In this document: positions 25,878-34,598 of the stretch, one piece after another | Layout: each line of letters begins with the position of its first letter | How positions within the stretch are numbered: position 1 is the first letter of the stretch | Origin: an uncultured Schlesneria sp. | Lineage (GTDB): Bacteria > Planctomycetota > Planctomycetia > Planctomycetales > Planctomycetaceae | NCBI GenBank assembly: GCA_903840265.1 | Contig: CAIMFH010000159.1 | Coordinates: 19,214-83,213 of the forward strand | DNA: 64,000 nucleotides | Direction: 5' to 3' | Made by a program: the position numbers and the translations under genes | The notes under the pieces: generated by a model | Database searches by the model: none | What the model was told of the DNA's origin: nothing | Seen by the model: the letters and a program-made list of their open reading frames with translations, nothing else

Positions 25878-26703
25878 GATTCCTGCTGGAATGCGTGTGG
25901 TGACTTATCCCGTGACCGCCACCATGACTCACAGCGGTTTGATGAAGCCTGGAAACTTTGTTGATGTCAGTGCCGTTATCGAGGTCCCTATAAAGGGTGG
26001 CCAAAAGCGCACCGAGGTGAAGCCCGTTCTGCAGTGCGTACAAGTTTTTGCGGTCGATCGCCGGATCGTCGGTTCGGAAGAATCCAAGGATCCCAAGGCC
26101 GCGGTCGATTTCAAAAATATCTCCTTCCTGGTCTATCCGCTGCAGGCCCAGTTGCTGCAACTGGCTAATAAGCAGAGCAATGGTTCGCTTCAATTCGCAT
26201 TGCGGTCCGGCGCCGACAAGGGGCTCGTCAACGCTCAAGACTTGAGTGACGAATCATTGTCGATGCTCTCCAATTCCCTGCTGGGTCATCAGGAAGACCG
26301 TTCTCCAGCAGTGGCCCCGGCACCAGAGAAAGTCGCTGTCACAAATACGGTGAAGCCACAGTCAGCATTCCGATCCTACTTGGCTCCTGAAACTCCAGCC
26401 GCCGTCACATCGGTCGGTGATCAAGCTTCGAAGCGAACCTGGAAAATCGAGATCTTCCAGGGAGACCAACGCGAAGTCCAGGAAATCGATTGGCCAGAGG
26501 AACCGGTTACCAAGGCGAAACCAGCCTCGACCAATTCCGGCAATCCGGTTCTGAAGCTGTTTAACCGAAGTGAGAAAGCGGAAAAGCAAGCGGGCGTCGA
26601 AACGAAATCGACCTCGTTGGTTCGTCGCAAGGCAGCTGAAGTCACAGAGTCCACCGAAGAAAAACAAACAGACGAGCCCGACGAGGGCTCTGACAAGAAG
26701 TGA
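25870..26703 (+). pseudogene. cpaB: cpaB, 3' part (separated by transposon)
   Basis: Remaining ~277 codons of CpaB, beginning QIQIPAGMRVVTYPVTATMT and continuing with the RcpC/CpaB core (HSGLMKPGNFVDVSAVIEVP, then VLQCVQVFAVDRR and VYPLQAQLLQLAN), followed by a long low-complexity, Lys/Glu-rich tail. An open frame extends leftwards into the transposon end but has no start or ribosome-binding site of its own, so this part is probably not translated. The sequence itself shows no other damage, which fits a recent insertion. Confidence 0.88.
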
Positions 26704-26810
26704 TAAAAACAAGGTGGCTGGACCGAAGTCCGTAGCTGCCAACTTGATGGAAATAAACCGCGGGACATGACGTTCTGCGGTCGCATTGGATGCGATTTGG
26801 GGGAGGCAGG

Positions 26811-27181
26811 ATGCCTCGATTCAAACTCATTGCCGCGCGGCGACGCGCCAGCTCTCGCTGGCAGTCATTTTGTGCGGCTTTGGCTTTTGTGGTGCGGTCG
26901 CGAGCGATTCGTCGCCAGTGCAAAGCCCAATTCATCAAGTCTGTGGAACCACGCACAGCATCGATTTCAGCGATGCAGATTCGGTGCTGCTGGAATATCC
27001 CGACTGGCTAACCACCGTCAAAAGTCTGGATCCCGCCATCATTCACGTGACCGCAATCCGTCCGAACTGCTTGCGCGTCCAACGCGTTGGCCAGGGGACC
27101 ACCGAATTGCGAGCTGTCGATCGTCGAGATCATCAATATGTGCTGGCGATCATCGTTCCAGCCACGGCAAACGTCAGATAA
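26811..27181 (+). pseudogene. Pilus-assembly N-domain (T2SS/T3SS_pil_N) protein, probable frameshift
   Basis: The best start is ATG 26811, five bases after GGGGGAGG, giving MPRFKLIAARRR, a basic signal-peptide n-region. The hydrophobic part (QLSLAVILCGFGFCGAVAS) and the mature domain (THSIDFSDADSVLLEYPDWL … VQRVGQGTTELRAVDRR) are in another frame, the one open from a TTG at 26786 that has no good ribosome-binding site. The simplest reading is a one-base indel near 26840-26865. The domain matches the N-terminal domain that precedes secretins in CpaC and is probably an outer-membrane pilus accessory. If the TTG start is real, the gene is intact. Confidence 0.5.
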
Positions 27182-27238
27182 CGGTTCGAGATTCATTGCC
27201 CAAGTTTTCAATTTGGCGTTTATAAAGTCGAGGTCACG

Positions 27239-29053
27239 ATGACAACTCTCGCATCCGTTCGCCGGAAGCTCAGTCGCTGCCTGTTGGTCGCCATCTGTGC
27301 GACTTCGCTCGTAGGGACTGGTTATGGACAAGAAGCTCCGGCCCGGGCTCCCACGAGCGAGGCTGTCCAAGTCCTTTCGCTGAAGTCGGCGGTCGAAGTG
27401 ATCGAACGCACCGCGAAAGTCATCGAGTTCAAGGACTGGCTGACGCAGGTGGATGGCTTCGATCCGTAGATCATCAGCGTGATCGCCGTCGATAAGCATA
27501 AGCTTCGCGTCCAAGGCTTGGAGCAAGGTGTGACGACGATGGTCGTCACCGATCGAAACAAGCAGGTACACACTGTTGAAGTTTTCGTGACGGGCGATGC
27601 TCGATTGCTGCAATCGGTCTTGAATCGCGCGTTTCCGAATTCTGCCATCCAATGCACAATGCTGCGCGGCAATGCCGTCCTGCTGCGTGGTTGGGTCACA
27701 GATGCTCAGCAGATTGCCAGCATCACAGAACTGGCTAACCTCTATTCGCCAAATGTGGTCAATCAGATCCGGGTCGGTGGCCCGCAGGAAGTCCAGCTCC
27801 GAGTCAAAGTTCTGGAAGTCCAGCGATCGAAACTGCGAGAATTTGGATTGAACTTCGCGGTGCTCGGCAAGAGTGCCGCTGTGGCCAGCACGCCTGGTCC
27901 GATCACACCTCTAACAGCTCTAACTGCTCCGATCGGTGGTATTCCCACCGTTTCGATCGCACCGAACACGGGAGCTCCACCCTCGTTGGGAATCGGTGTC
28001 ACGGGCAATCAATTTGGATTCGAAGGTTTCCTCCAGGCCCTGAAAACCGAAGGCCTGTTGAAGATTCAGGCCGAGCCCGTATTGGTAACCCGAAGTGGTG
28101 AAGCCGCACAACTCGATAACGGTGGCGAATTCCCCATTCCTGTTCCGCAAAGCCTGGGAACCGTCACGATTGAATGGCGAGAATTCGGTGTCATCCTGCA
28201 AGCTCTTCCGATCGTGATTAGCCCGACACGATTGCGTCAACAGGTCTACGCCGAAGTGAGCGAAAAGGATGTCGCGAATGCCGTGACCTTGAACGGAACC
28301 ACGGTCCCTGGGATCAGCCGGCGCCGTGTCCAATCGACGGTGGAGATGGATTTTGGACAGACACTGATTCTCGGTGGCCTGATCACGAACCGCATCCAAG
28401 CCAACGTTCAGAAGACGCCCTTCCTGGGAGAGCTTCCCGTGATCGGCGCTGCCTTCAGCAAAAAACGCTTCGACCACTCGGAAGTTGAGTTGATCATCAT
28501 GATCACACCGGAATACGTGGCCTCGATGCAGGGAGATCAGATGCCACCGCTTGGCCCAGGTCGGACGACGACATTTCCGACAGATCGCGAACTTTACCTG
28601 CACGGCATGATGGAAGTTCCGGTTGTTGGCCCCGAATGCGGCGAACCGGGCGGCGCTTGCGATCCAAACTTCTCGGTCAATGTTCGGTCGGAAACCCCAT
28701 GGGCAGGAGGAAATGTGCCCGCCTATGGCGCACCGACGTTGGCTCCAACTGCTGTGCCAGCTCCGGCTTCTACCCCCGCGCCAGCCAACGGAGGGGGGAT
28801 GATTGCTCCTCCGGGAGTGACACCTTCGGAAGTTCCTCCTCCGCCCGCGGCTGGCGATGCCGGAGTTTCCATGAGAAAAACCACGCCACGATCAATGTCC
28901 AGATCGATCCCCTCGAAGTTCGATAGTAAACCTACGGATGGAGCGAGCCAGGCCAACTTCAGATCGACAAAGAAGAAGGACAACTTGGTCGAACCTGCCT
29001 CGGGTATCAGGCCAACCGATCCGAAGCCAATTCCGAATCCTAAGTTCCAGTAA
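27239..29053 (+). pseudogene. cpaC: Secretin CpaC/RcpA with in-frame TAG
   Basis: Outer-membrane secretin channel of the Tad pilus. Signal peptide (RCLLVAICATSLVGTGYGQ), pilus-N domain interrupted at codon 77 by TAG (27467-27469, …DGFDP*IISVIAVDKHKLRV…), BON-like region (LLRGWVTDAQQIASITELAN) and secretin core (QLRVKVLEVQRSKLREFGL-type strand, VEMDFGQTLILGGLI, VELIIMITPEYV), then a Pro/Ala-rich tail. The two halves are in the same frame and would give 604 codons, so one base change (CAG or AAG to TAG) explains the break. Read-through by a suppressor cannot be excluded, but TAG ends several normal genes here. Confidence 0.85.
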
Positions 29054-29136
29054 CGATTTACGAGCACCGCAGTCGGTGACATGAGCTATCTTTCATTTCG
29101 TCCAGCGGCGTTGTGTTCAAGTGAGGTTGTGAATCC

Positions 29137-30354
29137 ATGAAAAGCGTCATCCGGCTCGCGATTGTCGACCCGCACGACGTCTCGCGCCATTCTCTCAAAA
29201 CCTTGCTACTGGGAATTGATACCGTTTGGCTGGAGGCCGAGTGTTCGCGTTATGACGCTTTCAGCGATGTCCTGCTGCAAACTCAGCCAGACATTGCCTT
29301 GGTTGCGCTCGATTCCGATCAAACTCGAGCCATCGAACTGATTGCTAACATTCATCAAAATCATCCTGCCTGCCACATCCTGGCGATCAGTGGGCATCAG
29401 GAAGGAAGTCTGATTCTGCAGGCGGTTCGCAACGGAGCCAAAGAGTTCCTGACCAGCCCGCTGAAGTTGGAAGAATTCCTGGCGGCCCTCGAACGCATCC
29501 GGCAGGTGGTCAATAAAGCTTCAGGAGACTCCACGGGCCGAGCTTGCCAGGTGATCAGCGTGGCCGGGGTTTCCGGCGGAATCGGCTGCACATCACTGGC
29601 CATCAACCTCGCCTGTTGTTTCGCTCAACAGCCCGGTCGCAGTGTTGCCGTGATCGATCTCGATCTGGCGTTGGGTGATGCCGATGTCTGGCTGGACATC
29701 ATCCCGGACTACACGATCCAGGACGTTGCCGACAACATCAATCGGCTGGACTATGCACTGCTGAAGCGATCGCTGACCAAGCATGATTGCGGCGCATTCC
29801 TGCTCCCCCGCCCTGTCGAGATGGAAGATCATCCTCCCATCGGCCCCGACGAACTACGACGAGTGATCTCGTTGCTCAAGGCGACACTGACACACCTGGT
29901 TATCGATCTCAGCAAGACGTTCACACCGCTCGATCAGGCGGCGATGGAACTCTCCGATGTGATCCTGATCGTCACTCAACTCGACCTCCCTTCGTTACGA
30001 AACGCTGTGCGACTGATGCAGTATTTCAAGCGACGCCCCGGGATGTATGAGAAGGTGAAAGTCGTCGTCAATCGCATGGGGCTCGACGAAAACACGATCA
30101 GCTTGCATAAGGCGCTGGAAACGCTGGGGAGAGAGATCTTCGCGACGATTCCGAATGACTATGCGACCATGGTCGAAGCTCGTAACAACGGTGTGCCGTT
30201 GATTACTCAGGCTCCCAAGGCGAAAGTCACCAAAAGTATTCTGCAACTGGTGCAGGCCCTCGATGGGCCGCCCGACCCCGAAGAAAAAGCGGATGAGAAA
30301 AAGCCAGCCAAAAAAGGGGGGCTGTTCAGCTTCTTGGGATCAGGGGGACGATGA
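29137..30354 (+). CDS. cpaE: Tad pilus ATPase-like protein CpaE/TadZ
   Basis: 405 aa. N-terminal response-regulator-like domain (about 1-115, IRLAIVDPHDVSRHSL, lacking a clear phosphoacceptor set) followed by a MinD/ParA-type P-loop domain with VAGVSGGIGCTSLA (about 142-154). The signature Lys of the Walker A is replaced by Cys, as is common for CpaE/TadZ localisation proteins. VIDLDLALGDADVWLD is the switch/Walker B region. A Lys-rich C-terminal tail ends in GLFSFLGSGGR. It positions the pilus machine at the cell pole in other bacteria. Appears intact. No cpaF, tadB or tadC follows; the locus ends at a terminator. Confidence 0.88.
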   Translation: MKSVIRLAIVDPHDVSRHSLKTLLLGIDTVWLEAECSRYDAFSDVLLQTQPDIALVALDSDQTRAIELIANIHQNHPACHILAISGHQEGSLILQAVRNGAKEFLTSPLKLEEFLAALERIRQVVNKASGDSTGRACQVISVAGVSGGIGCTSLAINLACCFAQQPGRSVAVIDLDLALGDADVWLDIIPDYTIQDVADNINRLDYALLKRSLTKHDCGAFLLPRPVEMEDHPPIGPDELRRVISLLKATLTHLVIDLSKTFTPLDQAAMELSDVILIVTQLDLPSLRNAVRLMQYFKRRPGMYEKVKVVVNRMGLDENTISLHKALETLGREIFATIPNDYATMVEARNNGVPLITQAPKAKVTKSILQLVQALDGPPDPEEKADEKKPAKKGGLFSFLGSGGR

Positions 30355-30416
30355 GCCTTGGACTCGTAGTCGCGGCCGGGGGGCACGCGGCGCGAGAATC
30401 AACGCCTCATCGAGAG

Positions 30417-30448
30417 ACCCGGCCTTCACGGCCGGGTTTTCTTTTTTT
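30417..30448 (+). terminator. Terminator after cpaE
   Basis: Stem ACCCGGCC/GGCCGGGT with loop TTCAC followed by TTTCTTTTTTT. It closes the tad locus. Confidence 0.92.
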
Positions 30449-30502
30449 AGCGGCCAGAGAATAATGGCCAGCCTTCCACCATCATCCTCAGGAGGGTTGC
30501 CA

Positions 30503-31720
30503 GTGAACATCGTTGGCCCACCGATTCGTGTCCATTGGCTGCCCGTCGCGATCCTCACACTGGCAACTCAGCTCACCGCAAGCGGTCGTGCCGATGAACT
30601 TGCCGGGGTGACGCGATCCCTGTTCGACGGTGCGTCACTTCACGGGTGGTCGGTAGAGAACGATTGCGACGTGGATGTGGTTGACGGGTGCCTGCGGCTG
30701 AAAGCGGGCAATGGGTGGCTTCGCAGTCACTACACCTATCGCGACTTCGACCTCCACGTGGAGTGGAAGGCTCTGCAAACTGAGAAGTATGGTGCCGGGA
30801 TTTACATCCGTGCCAGCTGCGATGGAAAGCCGTCACCCAAGCTGGCCTATCAGGTCAATTTGCTGCAGAACAAAGAAGGAAATATCGGTTCACTGCCGGG
30901 AGCTGAAAGTTCGGGCTTGGTGAAAGCGGGAGAATGGAATGCATTCGATCTGCGAGTCGTGGGCGATTCGGTCTCTTTGAAAATCAACGGGCAGCAAGCC
31001 TATACCGCCGCTGGCTTGAAGCAACCTGACGGCTACATCGGCTTTCAGGTCGAGGTCCCTGTTGGTGGTCAATTCCTGATTAAGAACGTCAACCTGACCG
31101 AACTCGGCTATCGCCCGCTCTTCAACGGTCGCAACCTGGATGGATGGGTGGCCGAAGGCGGTCCTGCCGAAAGTTGCTGGTCCGTGCAGGACGGCCTGCT
31201 CGTCTGTTCAGGTCAGAAGGGACCATGGCTACGCAGTACGGAAGAGTTTGGCGACTTCGATCTGCGGCTCGACTATCGCCTCTCCACAGGAGGCAACAGT
31301 GGAGTCTACGTGCGAGTCCCCAAAGACGGCAATCACCATCGTGAGAACGCCACACTACCAATCGCCGGCTTCGAAGTGCAGGTGCTGGACGATGCCGCAC
31401 CGCAACATCTCAAACTGAAGGACTACCAATACTCGGCATCAATCTATGACATCGCGGGAGCAAACCCACGAGTCAGCCGCCCGCCCGGTGAATGGAACAC
31501 GCTGGAAATCAATTGCCGAGGTGATCGAGTCACGACATGGCACAACGGGTATCAAGTGACCGACATCTCAAGTGGTCAATCGCCGCTGCTGGCCTTGCGT
31601 TTAGTACGAGGCTACCTGGGACTCCAGAATCACAACACGATCGTCAAATTCCGAGACATTCGAGTCGGCCCATCAATTGACCTGCCCGCGATTGCGGTTG
31701 AAGCACCAGCAAAGCAGTAG
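30503..31720 (+). CDS. Secreted protein with two DUF1080 (3-keto-disaccharide hydrolase) domains
   Basis: About 405 aa from GTG 30503, chosen because AGGAGGG lies six bases upstream and a signal peptide follows directly (HWLPVAILTLATQLTASGRA); an upstream ATG at 30464 is possible. Domain 1 about residues 40-205 (SLFDGASLHGWSVENDCDVD), domain 2 about 206-395 (RPLFNGRNLDGWVAEGGPAE), each a concanavalin-like jelly roll with the typical GNSGVYVR- or GAGIYIR-type strand. DUF1080 proteins are abundant in planctomycetes and implicated in cleaving oxidised sugars. Exported to the periplasm or surface. Confidence 0.85.
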   Translation: MNIVGPPIRVHWLPVAILTLATQLTASGRADELAGVTRSLFDGASLHGWSVENDCDVDVVDGCLRLKAGNGWLRSHYTYRDFDLHVEWKALQTEKYGAGIYIRASCDGKPSPKLAYQVNLLQNKEGNIGSLPGAESSGLVKAGEWNAFDLRVVGDSVSLKINGQQAYTAAGLKQPDGYIGFQVEVPVGGQFLIKNVNLTELGYRPLFNGRNLDGWVAEGGPAESCWSVQDGLLVCSGQKGPWLRSTEEFGDFDLRLDYRLSTGGNSGVYVRVPKDGNHHRENATLPIAGFEVQVLDDAAPQHLKLKDYQYSASIYDIAGANPRVSRPPGEWNTLEINCRGDRVTTWHNGYQVTDISSGQSPLLALRLVRGYLGLQNHNTIVKFRDIRVGPSIDLPAIAVEAPAKQ

Positions 31721-31740
31721 CGGTTTCCTGTATCGTCGCT

Positions 31741-32238
31741 ATGAATGCCAATCCCATGCTCACCTTTTTCGACGGTTGGCGACGAAAAGCGGGCTGCGTC
31801 TCGCTCGTGATGGCGCTACTGTTCATGGGAGTGTGGATTAGAAGCCGCAACCTCATGTAGACCGTCACGTTCATCGGTGACGAAGGGGTGCGGCATTGCT
31901 TCAGCTTCGATCCCAGCGGTCTCGAATGGGCCCGACGTGACGGGGCCGGACAATACCCCTCACCGCAATTCCTGAATCTAAGCTGGGAGACAATTGAGCT
32001 TGATGACAGCACTTTCGAAAGCTTCGAGGAAACGCCAACAGGTTGGGAAACGAGTTGGAATTATCACTGGTGCGGATTTCGGTTTGGCAAGTTTCAATTG
32101 ACAGCAGGCCCTGGGCTCACCTTGCTATACGCGGAACGCGCCACATGGACCATGCCCCATTGGGCCGTGGTGATCCCCCTTACACTTCTTTCCGCCTACT
32201 TGATCCTCTGGAAGCCACGCAAGAAATCTCAGGCTTGA
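31741..32238 (+). pseudogene. Planctomycete two-helix membrane protein with in-frame TAG
   Basis: The frame opens at ATG 31741 (MNANPMLTFFDGWRRKAGCV…), contains a first transmembrane helix, is stopped by TAG at 31858-31860 and continues in the same frame (TVTFIGDEGVRHCFSFDPSG…) to a second hydrophobic segment (WAVVIPLTLLSAYLILW) and TGA at 32238. The head GWRRKAGC and tail LLSAYLILWKPRKKS fit a family common in planctomycetes, in which the whole ~165 residues form one protein. One change (for example CAG to TAG) would explain the break. The end overlaps the convergent kinase gene by ten bases. Confidence 0.65.
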
Positions 32239-34358
32239 GGCGGAGCGATCGAAGTCTGTTCTGTTGTCGATTCGGAGGCGGGGCTTTTCATTGCGCGTCG
32301 TTTCCGAGTCAACGCCTTCATCAACTGCCGCCGTTGGATCAGGCTGGCCAAGAGAGCCAAACCAATCGCCGACAGCACTGCGATGCCTGCAATCTTGGCG
32401 GTCTGTAATGCGGCAGCCTTCACGGGACCGGTGATGTCCTCTTCGGGAACCACTACGACGGTCACGACAGGCAAACCTTCTGCCGGTTCGAACGCTTCCA
32501 ACGCGGCAACATAAACTTTCCGGCCCTGCTGAAACGAGAACGATCGCGGATCGTCGATCGGCATGCCAGCCAATCCTTCCGGTAGTGCGGCGGAAGACTG
32601 ATTCATCGCCGCCGTCAACAGTTCGTCGCGAGTGACTTCCCCTCTCAATGGCGAAGCCAGCAGTTCGCCATCGCGATTCATCAGATAGGCACGTCCCTGC
32701 GTTCCCAGTTTGAGCTTGGCCAGAAAGTCCGCCAGCGTTCCCAGGTGATAGTCGGCTGTAAACACGCCACGCACTTCCTGCGAGCCCGACTTTCTGAGCG
32801 CCAAAGCAGCCGTAATCCCTAGACCTTCGTCGCCGAACCATTCATAGGGCTTCGTCCAGACCGGTTTGGAAGACGCTGCTGCCAGCAGGTAGTAGGGTCG
32901 GGTGCGAGGATCATACGTCCAGTCATCGCTCCACCGCAGCCGCTCCTTGTCTCCACTGACGAACTCTTCCCGTACATGGCCTCCTTGCTCATCGAGCCAG
33001 GAACGCTGGATGACGATTCGCCCGGAGGGATGTCGCCACGCTCCGGTAAATCGTCCTTGGGCATCCCCATAACACAGCCAGGACAGCTTCTTCTGATAGC
33101 GAAAGCGAGCCACGAGATGGGGCGCGAGCAACTCGGGATCGTCGACCGGCAACAAGTCCATTTCCGCCAGCGAAACGCATTCTTCCAGCATCGGCAGCGC
33201 GGGGTCGAGCAACGACCGAACTTCCTGAGCCGTGCTGCGTGACGTTCGGTCGGCGATGTCGCGCCACAGCGCCTGGATTTCTTGTGACCGATACAGAAAA
33301 TAGCCTGAGAGAATCGCCGCCACGACCAGGAGGGCCGCGATGGTTCCCACCAGTCGACCATGGCTGCGCAGTCGTTTTCCAAGCCAGCCGAGTCTCCCAA
33401 GTTTGCGAGCCCGCGTCGGTAGCCCCATAGTCACACGAGTCAGATCGTCGGCAAACTCCAGGGCGGTTTGATAGCGGGCTGCCGGGTTCTTCTCCAAGGA
33501 TTTAAGCAGCACCGCTTCAAGATCGGGGCTGATTTCGGCAAATGCGCTTGGTGGCAGTGGCGGTTGAGTCACCACACGCAGCAGCAGTTCGGTGAGCGAA
33601 CCGGCGTCAAACGGTCGCTGGCCCGTCGCCAGCACATACAGCGTCGCTCCCAAGGCATAGACGTCGCTACGGGCATCGACAGGACCGCGCCGCGGATCAG
33701 CCTGCTCCGGTGCCATAAAAGCTGGCGTCCCTTGAATCCCCTCTTCCGCTCGAGGTGCCGAATTATTCTCCGTAACGATGAGGGTTCGTTCGTGAGCAGA
33801 GCCTTCCACTGAATCCGTTACCGTTCCCACTTCAGATACGGAAACAAGAACCTGGGAAGGAGCAACACGGTCAGAAACGAACGATACGTCCAACGTCTTC
33901 GCGATGCCAAAATCGAGCAGTTGGGGTTCCCCTGCCCGGTCGATGATGATGTTCGCCGGCTTCACATCGCGATGGACAACTCCTCGCCGGTGTGCATGAT
34001 CCAGCGCGAGTGCAACCGTCCGTCCATACTCGACCACTTCAGACTCAGGCAGGCTCCCCCGCCGCTTGACGATGGAATCCAGCGTCTCTCCCTCGACGAA
34101 CTCCATAGCGATATACGGAGTGTTGTCGACAATGCCCGCATCAAACACCTGAACGATGTTGGGATGCTTACCCAGCCTGGCGATCGCCTGCCCTTCCTGA
34201 ATGAACCGCTCCGCCGCGCGAGGATCATGAAACTTCAGAGAGATCGTTTTCAACGCACACTCGCGCTGCAAGCTGCGTTGCAACGCTAGGGACACGACCC
34301 CCATCGCCCCACGGCCCAGTTCACGAGATATGTCATACGGTCCAAATTGACGGCTCAT
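32229..34358 (-). CDS. Hanks-type Ser/Thr protein kinase with extracellular Cache-like sensor
   Basis: About 709 aa from MSRQFGPYDISREL (a longer TTG start is less likely). Kinase domain: glycine loop GRGAMG (15-20), Lys37, catalytic HRDVKPAN (129-136), DFG (149-151) and the APEQADPRRG activation-segment end; all key residues are present. A membrane helix near 345-365 is followed by a ~290-residue external domain with Cache-type features (RSDDWTYDPRTRPYYLLAAA-like region, GVFTADYHL) and a second helix near the C-terminus. It probably senses a small molecule outside the cell and phosphorylates cytoplasmic targets. Not in an obvious operon. Confidence 0.88.
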   Translation of the reverse strand: MSRQFGPYDISRELGRGAMGVVSLALQRSLQRECALKTISLKFHDPRAAERFIQEGQAIARLGKHPNIVQVFDAGIVDNTPYIAMEFVEGETLDSIVKRRGSLPESEVVEYGRTVALALDHAHRRGVVHRDVKPANIIIDRAGEPQLLDFGIAKTLDVSFVSDRVAPSQVLVSVSEVGTVTDSVEGSAHERTLIVTENNSAPRAEEGIQGTPAFMAPEQADPRRGPVDARSDVYALGATLYVLATGQRPFDAGSLTELLLRVVTQPPLPPSAFAEISPDLEAVLLKSLEKNPAARYQTALEFADDLTRVTMGLPTRARKLGRLGWLGKRLRSHGRLVGTIAALLVVAAILSGYFLYRSQEIQALWRDIADRTSRSTAQEVRSLLDPALPMLEECVSLAEMDLLPVDDPELLAPHLVARFRYQKKLSWLCYGDAQGRFTGAWRHPSGRIVIQRSWLDEQGGHVREEFVSGDKERLRWSDDWTYDPRTRPYYLLAAASSKPVWTKPYEWFGDEGLGITAALALRKSGSQEVRGVFTADYHLGTLADFLAKLKLGTQGRAYLMNRDGELLASPLRGEVTRDELLTAAMNQSSAALPEGLAGMPIDDPRSFSFQQGRKVYVAALEAFEPAEGLPVVTVVVVPEEDITGPVKAAALQTAKIAGIAVLSAIGLALLASLIQRRQLMKALTRKRRAMKSPASESTTEQTSIAPPQA

Positions 34359-34560
34359 AGCGCCGAGTGTACTCGCAACCGCCATCGACACCAATCAGAT
34401 TGTCCCTGCTGCACGACAGATCGAAGTTGCAAACATCCGTCGTCAACAAGATCGATCTAATCGATGCGATCGATCCCCGCATCGAACTAGCCCAATTCCG
34501 CATTCCAATAAGCAGAGTCCATGCGCGGCGAGTGATATGCAGACTGACGGCTTCACCGTC

Positions 34561-34596
34561 TTATCCGTGTTTTATCTGTGTCCATCCGTGGCTAGG
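34561..34596. repeat. Dispersed 'ATCCGTG' repeat, copy 1
   Basis: A stretch containing ATCCGTG…ATCTGTG…CATCCGTGGCTA, similar to that at 52171-52212. Such ATCYGTG clusters recur between genes in planctomycete genomes. It lies just after the end of the AddB-like gene. Confidence 0.5.
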
Positions 34597-34598
34597 TC

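Noticed and set aside
27467..31860. UAG recoded as an amino acid across this genome
   Set aside because: TAG ends normal full-length genes in the window (for example those ending at 15044 and 46363), and no suppressor tRNA is visible.
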